A DNA stretch of 7,491 nt from UBA6164 sp045107135 (GCA_045107135.1 JASFZI010000088.1:1-7491), one strand, 5' to 3'; shown: positions 1 through 7,225, counted from the stretch's first letter. Notes: generated by a model from the letters alone, not told the origin. Made by a program: numbers and translations.

Positions 1-18
1 AAATCTATATATAGATTT
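1..18. terminator. Palindrome, candidate terminator
   Basis: The first 18 bases are a perfect palindrome (AAATCTATA/TATAGATTT) that can fold as a 7-bp stem with a TATA loop. On the plus strand a T-rich run follows at once (TTCTTTTTTT), so it could terminate a plus-strand gene lying left of the window. It also lies just past the stop of the minus-strand gene. It is cut off by the window edge, so its full extent is unknown. Confidence 0.4.
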
Positions 19-33
19 AATTCTTTTTTTATT

Positions 34-2085
34 TTATAAATATTGACCTTCTTCTGATCAATCAATTTTAGCTTTTTCCTTTTCTTCATTATATAATCTT
101 ACATAATCTGTCTCAACTTTTTTCACGGCTTCATATACTTGTTTTTGTGTAACTTCTCAATCAATTTTTACAGAAACGTCACTATCTAATACTCTATCTG
201 AATAAGTCGTATTAACAGTAACAGAAACTCATTCATAATTACCCTCAACATCAAACCTTCAAGTTAATAGTGTTTCTAGTGTTTCTCAATCAGGCTTAAA
301 GCTTGAAATTGTTTGTGTCTTATGTTCTTTAGCAGATTTTATAGCATTCTCCACAACTTTGTTATCATATTGTTCTTTTAAATCCTTTTTTACATCATCA
401 GTAATATGTGTTCTTGCATCCTCTATTGAATTAATATCTTCTGACATTTCAGATAAATCAAAATCAAGATCAAATACATTATCAAATACTGAAGTATCTA
501 AAGAAAATTTATCATTTTCATCATCAAATTCAATAATTACTTTTTTTCAATTTTTTCAAGTAAATGAATCTATATCTTTTTCGTCTCTAAATAATTCTTT
601 TATCCATTCTTTAACTTGTGTATATTTTTCTGAAACTGATTCTGTAATATCTGTTTCTTGTATTTCAGGAACAGGAACATTAACAGCTTCTTTTAATTTA
701 GTTAAGGTTAATGGTCAAACTTTTCAATCTTGTTCTAAACCGTTTAATGCTTGAAATCTAACAATTTCCTTAAGAGTATTAGGTCAAATTATTCAATCAT
801 CTTTTACTCATAATAATCTCTGAATTTCTTTTCTTTCAGTTTCTGGTTTCATATTAAAATAATCATATGCTGATTGTTTATCCATATTCTTTACAAATGC
901 ATCTAATTTATCTGCATTAATATAACCATTTACAACGCTTAACTTATTATTAATTTTCTCTTGAGTAATTGGAGTTTTTTCTGGTTGTGGAATAACAGGT
1001 TTCTTTAAATATAAAACTTTCCCTTCAGATTGTTCAGGTTTTTTTTCTACTACTTTTGATGCTACGTGTGTTATAGATTTTGCAGCTTGTTTTTTTTCAT
1101 ACATTTCAACTAAATCTTTTATATCTGTATAATCTTCTTTTGTTAAACTAGAATCTCATTTTACAAAAATTTTCATTACTGCCCTTTTAAGAGGTTCATC
1201 TGGCCAACTTCATTCTATCGCTTTTCTTAATAATCTTAATTCTCACATTTTTTCATTTGATAAACTAGATTTTTCTGAACTTTCTATTGGTCCAGCTACT
1301 ACAGGGTTTACTTGTGCAGCTTTTTCATTATGATTTTTTTCAACCAACTCTAATAATATAGTAAAATCAGTCTTAGTTATATTAGACTCTCCCTTTTCAA
1401 GAATTGACTTTGCTTCTATAGTATTTTGACTATCTGCATCCCACATTGTATTTACTGCAGTTATTAAAACAGACAAAGCCTCTTTTTGTTTTTCATCTAA
1501 TTGTTCTAAAACCTTTTTTGCACTTTCCGCATCATTTTTAATAGCTCAATCAAGAAATTCTTTATTATATCATTTTGATTTTATTTCACGTGAACTTATA
1601 TAATCATTATTAATTGAATAATCTAATAAATTACTCCTAAATTTTCAGTTTTTAACTTCTCAAGCAATACTTGTAAGTTTGTAGAAAGGTCTTTTAACTT
1701 CTGCTTTCCAAGAATTTATAATTTTTTTATCTATTTCTATTCATACTTCTTCCAATCTAGATAAAACATCATATAGTTCTTGTTCATTTTTAATATTTAT
1801 TCAATCTTTTAGCATTTCAATATACATGTCATGCATAAATTCTTCTATTTTTTCTCAAGTCAAATTTCATATTTGTTCTTTTTCCCCATTATATCTATCT
1901 TGAATTTCTATTAATTCTTTTTTATCTATTCTATTATCAGATAAGGCAAAATCTATTAAATCATCAATGGTTAGTCAATTTTCATCAGCATCTATTGCAA
2001 CCTTATCAGATCATCATTCAATGGCTAATTCATTTCTCACAAATAATAGAAACATTTTTTTGTAGTTTTGTACAAGTGTAAACAT
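34..2085 (-). CDS. Large protein with peptidoglycan-binding domain (683 aa, UGA=Gly)
   Basis: Read with UGA as glycine, this is one uninterrupted frame ending in TAA; under the standard code it breaks into fragments. By hand count about 26 of 34 glycines are TGA. Residues about 418-466 form a peptidoglycan-binding type 1 domain (PF01471 style): IQRLLGV, then DGIIGPNTL, RFQ, LEQDGKVGPLTL, with the characteristic two DG..GP.T turns; most of these glycines are TGA codons. The flanks are low-complexity, acidic and helical; a Pro/Lys linker lies near residues 345-375. Residues about 30-60 hold an Asp/Asn-rich stretch (DADENGLTIDDL) resembling an EF-hand loop, a weak match. I see no signal peptide or membrane helix, only a short hydrophobic patch (MFLLFV, residues 11-16). 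The start is the outermost ATG; Met11 is an alternative. No Shine-Dalgarno is present. A wall-associated role is inferred from the domain; the rest is unassigned. Confidence 0.85.
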
Positions 2086-2128
2086 AGGTAAATATGTTAA
2101 AAAAATAATTTGTTTTTGTTTTACCTAT
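2084..2128 (-). promoter_or_regulatory. Inverted repeat over the start codon of the 683-aa gene
   Basis: ATAGGTAAA at 2084-2092 and TTTACCTAT at 2120-2128 are perfect 9-base inverted repeats, 27 bases apart. In the minus-strand transcript the downstream arm ends inside the ATG start codon, so a hairpin would partly hide the start. It could act as a translational switch or be a protein operator. In such AT-rich DNA chance is possible. I could not pick a convincing promoter for this gene in 2086-2211. Confidence 0.35.
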
Positions 2129-2211
2129 TAATGATATCATATATCCTACTGTTTTTCCAAATTTATAGACTGGACATATTTATATTTTATTGTATATAAT
2201 TTTAAGACGTT

Positions 2212-2246
2212 AAAAAGAGCCATGATGTAAATCATGACCCTTTTTT
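2212..2246 (-). terminator. Rho-independent terminator (bidirectional form)
   Basis: The arms AAAAAGAGCCATGAT and ATCATGACCCTTTTT pair around a GTAA loop with two mismatches. On the minus strand the stem runs into CTCTTTTTAA, about 80 bases after the stop of the 269-residue gene, so it most likely ends that transcript and separates it from the 683-aa gene. A T-run on the other side gives it the form of a bidirectional terminator. Confidence 0.7.
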
Positions 2247-2274
2247 CCTCTTGGTTATGTATAATTACAATAGA

Positions 2275-2307
2275 AACTATAATAATATAGTTCTCGTAAG
2301 CATACGA
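2275..2307. repeat. Two small tandem hairpins downstream of the 269-aa gene
   Basis: AACTATA/TATAGTT (2275-2292, loop ATAA) and TCGTA/TACGA (2294-2307, loop AGCA) are two perfect short stems, one base apart, between the stop codon of the 269-aa gene and its terminator. Neither has a T-tract. They may be 3' UTR structures or a remnant of the incoming DNA's edge; the function is unknown. Confidence 0.35.
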
Positions 2308-2325
2308 ATGGCCGGTTTTTTGTTT

Positions 2326-3135
2326 TTATTTTTTTTCTGTTACCGTTTTGTTTTCACTAAACGGTACACACTCACTTTCTCCGCATGTCAACCATGCGAT
2401 TTGGTCAGCACAAGCATTGTGATACTTGAGAAGCCAGTCAACTCTTGTGTAGGTACGATAGTCCCAATTAAGAGTAACAGTTTCCTGTCCAACATAGAAG
2501 ATACCAAGGGCAACTTTGAATTCACCATCAGGGAGTCTTTCAATAGCAATAACTTCGCGCTCATCCTGCTTAGTAGCTTTGAGTCCAGGAGTTACTATAT
2601 AGTTTATAGTTCTTCCATTGACTTCGATTTCCCCCTTTCCTTCGTTAGAAATCAGGGAAATATCAACACTGTCGGGACGTTCAGGACCAAAGCTGTAAGC
2701 ATAGGCCTGGGCCAATCGTGTTTTCATCTCTTCAGCTTTTGCTGCAAAGGTTGGATCCTTTTCTGCAAATTTTTCAATGACAGCCATAAGATTTTCCATT
2801 ACATTCATTGCTACATCTGGCAGTCTTTGCAAGTTCGGTGCGTCGCCCCGCATCATTGTATCATATGATTTCGTAGCAAGGTTTGCAGCCATCGGCGAAA
2901 TGTCATTAAGTGCATTCTGTACATCAACGACAAGTTTTTCAAAACTATCAGTTGTGATGAATGGATCAGCCGTCAGTGATGTGAATGTTGGAGCGATTCC
3001 AATAATTTCATTTTCAACACCATCAATTTCTGCCGAAAGATTCTTCAACTTAGTACCAGGTTCTGCATTTGCAAAACCAACACCAAACATTACTAATGCT
3101 ACAGCCATAAACTTAATCATTGTAAATTTTTTCAT
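2326..3135 (-). CDS. Secreted protein of unknown function, probably horizontally acquired (269 aa)
   Basis: I do not recognise the family. The protein begins with a classical signal peptide (MKKF, hydrophobic core, then FANA|E with likely cleavage after residue 24), so it should be exported. The mature part is mixed helical, and its C-terminal 30 residues hold the only three cysteines (C242, C251, C256), which could form a disulfide or bind metal. No membrane helix follows the signal. It differs from all neighbours: GC is roughly 40-48% in the stretches I counted, against about 25% nearby. All 15 glycines are GGN with no TGA, and it has a strong Shine-Dalgarno sequence. It reads correctly under the standard code and ends in TAA. 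It has its own promoter and terminator, so it is a self-contained unit. Recent transfer from a standard-code bacterium, possibly the host, is my inference; an assembly chimera is the alternative. Confidence 0.85.
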   Translation of the reverse strand: MKKFTMIKFMAVALVMFGVGFANAEPGTKLKNLSAEIDGVENEIIGIAPTFTSLTADPFITTDSFEKLVVDVQNALNDISPMAANLATKSYDTMMRGDAPNLQRLPDVAMNVMENLMAVIEKFAEKDPTFAAKAEEMKTRLAQAYAYSFGPERPDSVDISLISNEGKGEIEVNGRTINYIVTPGLKATKQDEREVIAIERLPDGEFKVALGIFYVGQETVTLNWDYRTYTRVDWLLKYHNACADQIAWLTCGESECVPFSENKTVTEKK

Positions 3136-3143
3136 AATTTACT

Positions 3144-3150
3144 CTCCCTC
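3144..3150 (-). promoter_or_regulatory. Strong Shine-Dalgarno of the 269-aa gene
   Basis: GAGGGAG on the minus strand, 8 bases before the ATG at 3135, is a near-ideal ribosome binding site. It fixes this start. It is the only clear Shine-Dalgarno in the window; every other gene has an A/T-rich leader without one. Confidence 0.85.
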
Positions 3151-3153
3151 TAA

Positions 3154-3221
3154 TTTAAGTTATTTATTTACCTACAATTTACACACTATGCATAAATTAC
3201 AAGCACCTTTAATAACTTAAA
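3154..3221 (-). promoter_or_regulatory. Inverted repeat in the leader of the 269-aa gene
   Basis: TTTAAGTTATT (3154-3164) and AATAACTTAAA (3211-3221) are a perfect 11-base inverted repeat. Between them a smaller AATTTA/TAAATT stem is possible. Both lie in the roughly 95-base leader between the predicted promoter and the Shine-Dalgarno, so the mRNA could fold into a branched hairpin just before the ribosome site. It matches no riboswitch class I know. Confidence 0.4.
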
Positions 3222-3236
3222 AGAAGAATTACGATA

Positions 3237-3264
3237 GTTATAATGAGTTTTTATTATTTGTCAA
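3237..3264 (-). promoter_or_regulatory. Sigma-70-type promoter of the 269-aa gene
   Basis: On the minus strand a perfect TTGACA (-35, 3259-3264) is followed after 16 bases by TATAAC (-10, 3237-3242). It points at the 269-aa gene and would give a leader of about 95 bases. Confidence 0.55.
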
Positions 3265-3342
3265 TACTTTTATTTATATATTTTTCTTTAAATACTTTCT
3301 TTTTTCTATATAATATAAATATTAATATTAATTTAAAAATAA

Positions 3343-4362
3343 ATGGAATATTTTTTTTACTTTTGCTTGTTTATTTTTTGAACATTGTTTGGTAGCTTTT
3401 GATCTGTTATAATATATAGATTAAAGAGTGGTGAATGATGAATTTCCAGTGGAAGAAGCCATTGTCCTAAATGTAATACTATACTTAAAGCCTTAGATTT
3501 ATTGCCTATAATATCATGGGTGGTTAATAAGGCAAAATGCAGATATTGTAAAGAAAAAGTAAGTAGTATATATCCTTTGCTTGAATTAAGCACATGAATA
3601 TTATTTTATTTTATATGATACTTTCTTATAGATTTTAATTTGATTTCAGAGATTAATATATTAGAAATAACTAAATTATTATTTTGGCTATCTATCTGAT
3701 TTATAACTATATTGTATACATTTTATGATATCTTATTTTTAGAAATACATGAATGAATACTTTTAACTTGAACATGAATAATATTAGTATGATTATGAGC
3801 TCAAACCTTGTTTCAAGATATTGTATTAATAAATGTACTCCCTTCTTGAATAGAAAACTTGAGCATCTGAATTTCAGCTATATTTATAACCTTAATTATT
3901 ATATGAATTTTATATATAATAATGCTAAAAGAATTACATGAGATTATTGATATATCACTTATACTTTTATCTATTTGAATATTATATTTATTTAAAATTC
4001 AAACTTGAATAAATTTATCTGACATAGCTATACTCAATTGATTAATTTGAGTATTAATAATTTTTTTATTTTTCTTTACACAAATAATGATTTCAAGGTG
4101 AAAATGGATGTGATGATGAGATCTTAGAATAGCTATTATGATATGATTAATATTATGAGTAAGCTTTAGTCCTCCTTGATTAATGTTGACTTATATGGCT
4201 TGAAGTATTATTTGAACACTTTTTATTATTCAAAATAGAATAAAAAATAAATGATGAAATCTAAATACCCAAATTCCTTTTTGACCCTTTCTTGCAATTT
4301 GATTTTTCTTGACCATATTCTATAGTACAGAAATTTGAAATATTATAAGTATATATTTTTAG
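3343..4362 (+). CDS. Prepilin peptidase, A24 family (339 aa, UGA=Gly)
   Basis: This inner-membrane aspartic protease cleaves, and in many members N-methylates, the leader of type IV prepilins. The N-terminal part carries GSFGSVIIYRL and GRSHCPKC, with the zinc-type cysteines C41, C44, C66 and C69 seen in classical PilD/GspO/ComC enzymes. The first catalytic Asp is probably D129 in FYDILFLEIHEG. The GxGD motif is MGGGD with catalytic D260, followed by IPFGPFLAIG near residues 311-320. Between these lie several Ile/Leu-rich membrane helices. About 33 of 36 glycines are TGA, including all three in GGGD, so standard-code annotation shreds this gene. The start is the first in-frame ATG, which gives the expected short N-terminal helix; there is no Shine-Dalgarno. 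At 339 residues it is somewhat longer than the common 230-290. No pilin gene lies in the window. The HxPD-type sequence after D129 is altered (EIHEG rather than LIPD). Confidence 0.93.
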
Positions 4363-4392
4363 TATTTGTAAAGCTGATTTTATTTACAAATA
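4363..4392 (+). promoter_or_regulatory. 10-bp inverted repeat overlapping the -35 box
   Basis: TATTTGTAAA (4363-4372) and TTTACAAATA (4383-4392) are perfect inverted repeats separated by 10 bases, starting directly after the stop codon of the prepilin peptidase. The right arm contains the -35 hexamer of the next gene. This layout suits a repressor operator; a weak hairpin terminator for the upstream gene is the alternative, but no T-run follows. Confidence 0.5.
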
Positions 4393-4411
4393 GCAAAAAT
4401 ATTGATATAAT
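4383..4411 (+). promoter_or_regulatory. Sigma-70-type promoter of the 178-aa gene
   Basis: TTTACA (4383-4388), a 17-base spacer and a perfect TATAAT (4406-4411) lie 34 bases before the ATG at 4446. Spacing and sequence are close to consensus, so the 178-aa gene is probably transcribed apart from the prepilin peptidase. Confidence 0.75.
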
Positions 4412-4445
4412 GTATTAGTAAGTTTAAAAATATAAAAACAAAAAC

Positions 4446-4982
4446 ATGAAAAACAAGAAAACAATCATAGCAATTAGAGATCTTATAATAAGTGCTGAAA
4501 AATCAATAAAGAATGCTAAAAAACTATTGCGTGATGTTTTAGAAGAAAATAATTTAGATCTTGATTCAACGGCAGATTTGAATACTTCATGACTAAACAG
4601 TTATACAAGTGATGATTCAAAAATTATTGAATGAGTATTCACTTGAGAAGAAATGCTTGGTTCGGATTGAAATAAATACCCTGTCCCAGCTAATTACTCT
4701 TCAAAATCTAAACTAGTCCAATGAGATAAACTAAAGTTAACTATTACCCCTAATGGTAAAATGTTATACAAACAAATAGCTCCTATTGAAAGAGCATTTG
4801 TATCATGATTAGTAACTAAAGAAAAAGATAAATATCAAGTAATAGCTGAATGACATACTTATGATTTATTAACTGCAGCAGTTACCCATTTTAAAGCAAA
4901 TATTTGAGATTCAATCACAGTTATAATCCCAGCTTGAAAACAAGCAACATTTGCTGCTATTGAAACAGTAATTCCACAATAA
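4446..4982 (+). CDS. Conserved small protein of unknown function (178 aa, UGA=Gly)
   Basis: This soluble protein has no signal peptide or membrane segment. Residues 1-45 are a Lys-rich helix (DLIISAEKSIKNAKKLL) leading into an acidic linker. Residues about 60-178 look like a compact beta-rich domain: a VFTGEEMLGSDGNKYPVPANY segment, then KLVQGDKLKLTI, LYKQIAPIER, a repeated GLV...VIAEGHTYDLL turn, and a final IGDSITVIIPAG. This resembles a small family I recall from many Patescibacteria genomes that is usually left hypothetical or loosely labelled L7/L12-like. I rely on memory for that, and I see no ribosomal protein signature that would justify such a name. Nine of 11 glycines are TGA. It has its own near-consensus promoter and a very strong terminator, so it is a monocistronic and possibly highly expressed gene. 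There is no Shine-Dalgarno. Confidence 0.85.
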
Positions 4983-5036
4983 ATAAACAAAAAAAAAGAC
5001 TAAAATAATTTTAGTCTTTTTTTTTGTTTATTTATT
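4978..5036. terminator. Very long shared bidirectional terminator
   Basis: An almost perfect stem of about 27 bp runs from AATAAATAAAC through nine A, GACTAAAA, a TAA loop, TTTTAGTC, nine T and GTTTATTTATT. It starts inside the end of the plus-strand 178-aa gene and reaches the stop of the minus-strand gene at 5032, so both stop codons lie in or at its arms. The A9/T9 arms give a U-tract in either direction. It should end both convergent transcripts. Confidence 0.85.
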
Positions 5037-5499
5037 TAAGATTTACAAAATCAGTTGAATCTATAGAAAAATCTCATTTTACTTTATAACTTTCTACTTC
5101 TTCTTTATGTTGTCCTAATGTTGTTAAAAAGATAGATTTACCATCTCAATATGGAACAACTACTCTAGCTTCAATATTTTCAAAAATTTTTGCTGATTCT
5201 TTAGATCAAACAATAATTAAAACATCAACATCTCAAAAGAAAGATAAAATTTCTTCCTTTAATTCAAATTTATCATCTGTTATAATTACAAGATGCTTTC
5301 TATCAATAGTAAAGCTGTAAAATAAAGTATCATTGTATTCTTTAACTACTAATAATATACCTGATTTTTCAAATTCTCACGGATGTACAACACTTAAATC
5401 GTCTATCTTTACATCTCAATTATTAGTATCAAAAATTATTTTATTTTTAGAATTTGTTAGGGCAGAAATAACCCCTTTATCATTGAATAATTCGATCAT
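5032..5499 (-). CDS. Degenerate metallo-beta-lactamase-fold-like protein (155 aa, UGA=Gly)
   Basis: The order of segments recalls the UlaG/YtkL-like metal-dependent hydrolases (COG2220): VHPGEFEKSGILL (residues 38-50; family pattern GPGEYE..GV), FYSFTIDRKHLVIITD (60-75, where the family has a strand ending in a metal-binding Asp), FFGDVDVLIIVGSKE (88-101; family pattern GDVDVL) and IEARVVVPYGDG (109-120; family pattern P..VIPMH). The HxHxDH metal site is absent, the His of the last motif is replaced by Gly/Asp, and the length is well below the usual 210-230 residues. Catalysis is therefore unlikely; a binding or structural role is inferred. Six of 10 glycines are TGA. It starts 12 bases after the Nudix stop and so is the second gene of a two-gene operon. 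There is no Shine-Dalgarno. Homology is a motif-level judgement and could be wrong. Confidence 0.8.
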
Positions 5500-5511
5500 T
5501 ATAAAGTTTTA

Positions 5512-5964
5512 TTAAATAAAAAATGTCTTGTTCCTTCAGATTATTGCATGAATATCAAACATTACTTTAATCTTTTTTATTTTTTCAAGTGTAAACCATT
5601 CATATCAAACGAATCTCTCTTCTTTTTGAACAACTGGATCTTGTTTTCAATTATATTTAACCAGAAAAAGATAAACATCTTTATCAATTACTGGATTATT
5701 TTTCAAATATCAAGCAGTGAACGTATAATTTAATTTAGTAATAAATTTAATAACTTCAAGGTCTTTCTCTAATAATCCTGCTTCTTCACTAATTTCTCTA
5801 ACAGCAGTATCCTTTGCAACTTCTCAATCTTCAATATGTCATTTAGGAATAACATATACCTCTTGATTCTTTGCATTTAACCATTTTAAAAGAAGAACTT
5901 CGATTTTATTACCATCCTTACGATATACAATTCATCCTGAACTTTTTTCGTATTTTTTTACCAT
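5512..5964 (-). CDS. Nudix hydrolase (150 aa, UGA=Gly)
   Basis: Nudix enzymes hydrolyse nucleoside diphosphates linked to another group, with Mg2+ or Mn2+. The full Nudix box GX5EX7REUXEEXGU is present without any deviation at residues 42-64: G42, E48, R56, E57, E60, E61, G63. G42 itself is encoded by TGA, strong local proof of the recoded UGA. The N-terminus SSGGIVYR, the VIPKGHIEDGE approach to the box and the late YEWFTLEKI segment resemble diadenosine tetraphosphate (Ap4A) hydrolases and other MutT-like members; the substrate remains a guess. Seven of 10 glycines are TGA. It is cytoplasmic and of normal length. It is the first gene of an operon with the MBL-like protein 12 bases downstream, transcribed divergently from the sortase. 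There is no Shine-Dalgarno; the start is the first ATG and gives the expected N-terminal strand. Confidence 0.95.
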
Positions 5965-5999
5965 ATTTTTTTAAGTTCTAATCTATCTAAGTTGCGTCT

Positions 6000-6027
6000 A
6001 GTATAAATAAAAAAAGAGAAAACTCAA
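6000..6027 (-). promoter_or_regulatory. Candidate promoter of the Nudix operon
   Basis: On the minus strand TTGAGT (6022-6027), a 16-base spacer and TATACT (6000-6005) lie 35 bases before the Nudix start codon. Both boxes are near consensus, and it is the only good candidate facing this operon. Confidence 0.55.
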
Positions 6028-6053
6028 GTTCTTTTAAAAAGTAGTCCAAATTT

Positions 6054-6082
6054 TTGCATAAATAAAATTTTTATGATAAAAT
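6054..6082 (+). promoter_or_regulatory. Candidate promoter of the sortase operon
   Basis: TTGCAT (6054-6059), a 17-base spacer and TAAAAT (6077-6082) face the sortase, about 60 bases before its ATG. The predicted leader holds a small CCTTA/TAAGG inverted repeat (6097-6113) and then an A-rich run, with no Shine-Dalgarno near the start. Confidence 0.5.
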
Positions 6083-6143
6083 TTATATAGATAAAACCTT
6101 ACAAAACTTAAGGAAATCAAAAATAAAAATAAAAATAAACAAA

Positions 6144-7196
6144 ATGACAAATACAAAATTCGAAAATATTGATATTTTAAGAGAACTTGAAGCTTCTTTT
6201 GAAACAAAACAAAATATAATTGATACAGAAGAAATTATTGAGTCTTTTGATTATTCTTATAAAACAGAACAAAATGATTTTAATATTTCTACTGAAAACA
6301 TAATAGAGTCATTAGACTTCCCTTCTGAAGAAAATATAGAAACAATAAATATTGAAAATAAAAATTTTGAAAAAATTGATATATCAGAGAATATCAATGA
6401 AAATAAATATATAATAGTAAAAAAGAAAAATTCATTTGTTAGTTCTATATTATTTATTACAAAATACATTTTAACATCAAGTCTTATTTTTGCAGTACTG
6501 ATTGTAACAGCAAATTATAGTGCTTATATAAATATAGCAAAAAGTTATATATTCAAATCAGAAATGCAAGCTATAACTCAAAAACTAATTACTTCTGTAG
6601 AAGCATCTAGTATAAAAGAAAAATATTCTGAAGAAAAAATAATTGAAATAGAACAATCTGAAGAAACAGAAAAACTTTCTATAAAACAAATGATAAAAGA
6701 ACAAGATAAACAAAATGTAAATCTTAATATCGAAATAACTCCTTATGACAATAGAGTTGTTATTCCTAAAATAGGTCAAAATATCCCTTTATTAGATATT
6801 AAAAATAGAAAAGTAAATGGAGAAAATGAATTGAATGATATTTTCATGGAAGAACTTGAAAATGGTATAGTTAGATATCCTGGTAGTTCAAAACCTGGTG
6901 AAGATGGTATAAGCTTCATATTTGGTCATTCATCAAACTTTCCGTGGATAAAATGAGATTTTAACGACGTATTTTCTCTTTTAGATAATGTTGAATTTGG
7001 TGATGAAATTATAATTTATTATGATCAAAAAAAATATGTATACAAAATAAGAGAAAAAAGTGTTATTACTCCTTGAGATGTTTCTGTTTTAGAAAGAAAT
7101 AGACAAAAATCAGAAATCACACTTATGACTTGCTGGCCTATTTGAACTACTCTTAATAGATTAATTGTAACCTGAGAACTTATAGAAGTAAATTAA
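6144..7196 (+). CDS. Sortase with long acidic N-terminal tail (350 aa, UGA=Gly)
   Basis: Sortases are membrane-anchored cysteine transpeptidases that attach surface proteins by a C-terminal sorting motif. The catalytic domain occupies residues about 200-347: VVIPKIGQNIPL, the FIFGHSS segment with catalytic H262, a beta core with GDEIIIYY, TLMTCWP with catalytic C330 and TLNRLIV with R339, followed by the closing strand. The CWP and LNRL context is like class D/E or other small housekeeping sortases. One membrane helix (about 98-123) precedes a Glu/Lys-rich stalk (140-192). The first 95 residues are unusual: a cytoplasmic, Glu/Asn/Ile-rich tail with a repeated IIES(F/L)D(Y/F) motif at residues 31-37 and 53-59. 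A standard-code reading stops after 270 residues at TGA, cutting off Cys and Arg; the four TGA glycines all lie after residue 270. It is followed 29 bases later by a membrane protein, probably in one operon. Confidence 0.93.
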
Positions 7197-7225
7197 ATAA
7201 TAAAAATAATTATTAATAAAGTACC

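Noticed and set aside
359..754. Plus-strand open frame of 131 codons
   Set aside because: It is antisense to the 683-aa gene, Ser/Phe-rich in the manner of reverse-complemented Glu/Lys coding sequence, and has no start signals.
34..2085. Pseudogene or several small fragmented genes
   Set aside because: All interruptions are TGA in a single continuous frame, with no TAA, TAG or frameshift over 683 codons.
2263..3202. AATTACAA direct repeat (2263-2270 and 3195-3202) as insertion boundaries of the acquired gene
   Set aside because: Eight AT-rich bases are expected by chance here, and no transposase or longer terminal repeat accompanies them.
2251..3220. Plus-strand open frames at 2251-2868 and 2777-3220
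   Set aside because: They lie antisense to the 269-aa gene, which has a signal peptide, Shine-Dalgarno, promoter and terminator; their sequences look like reverse-strand shadows.
3357..3941. Open frames at 3357-3593 (-) and 3753-3941 (+)
   Set aside because: Both sit inside the prepilin peptidase, whose catalytic motifs fix the true frame.
5333..5733. Plus-strand open frames at 5333-5515 and 5548-5733
   Set aside because: They are antisense to the MBL-like and Nudix genes; the perfect Nudix box settles the coding strand.
6257..6779. Minus-strand open frames at 6257-6469 and 6585-6779
   Set aside because: They are Phe/Ile-rich shadows of the sortase's acidic tail and stalk.
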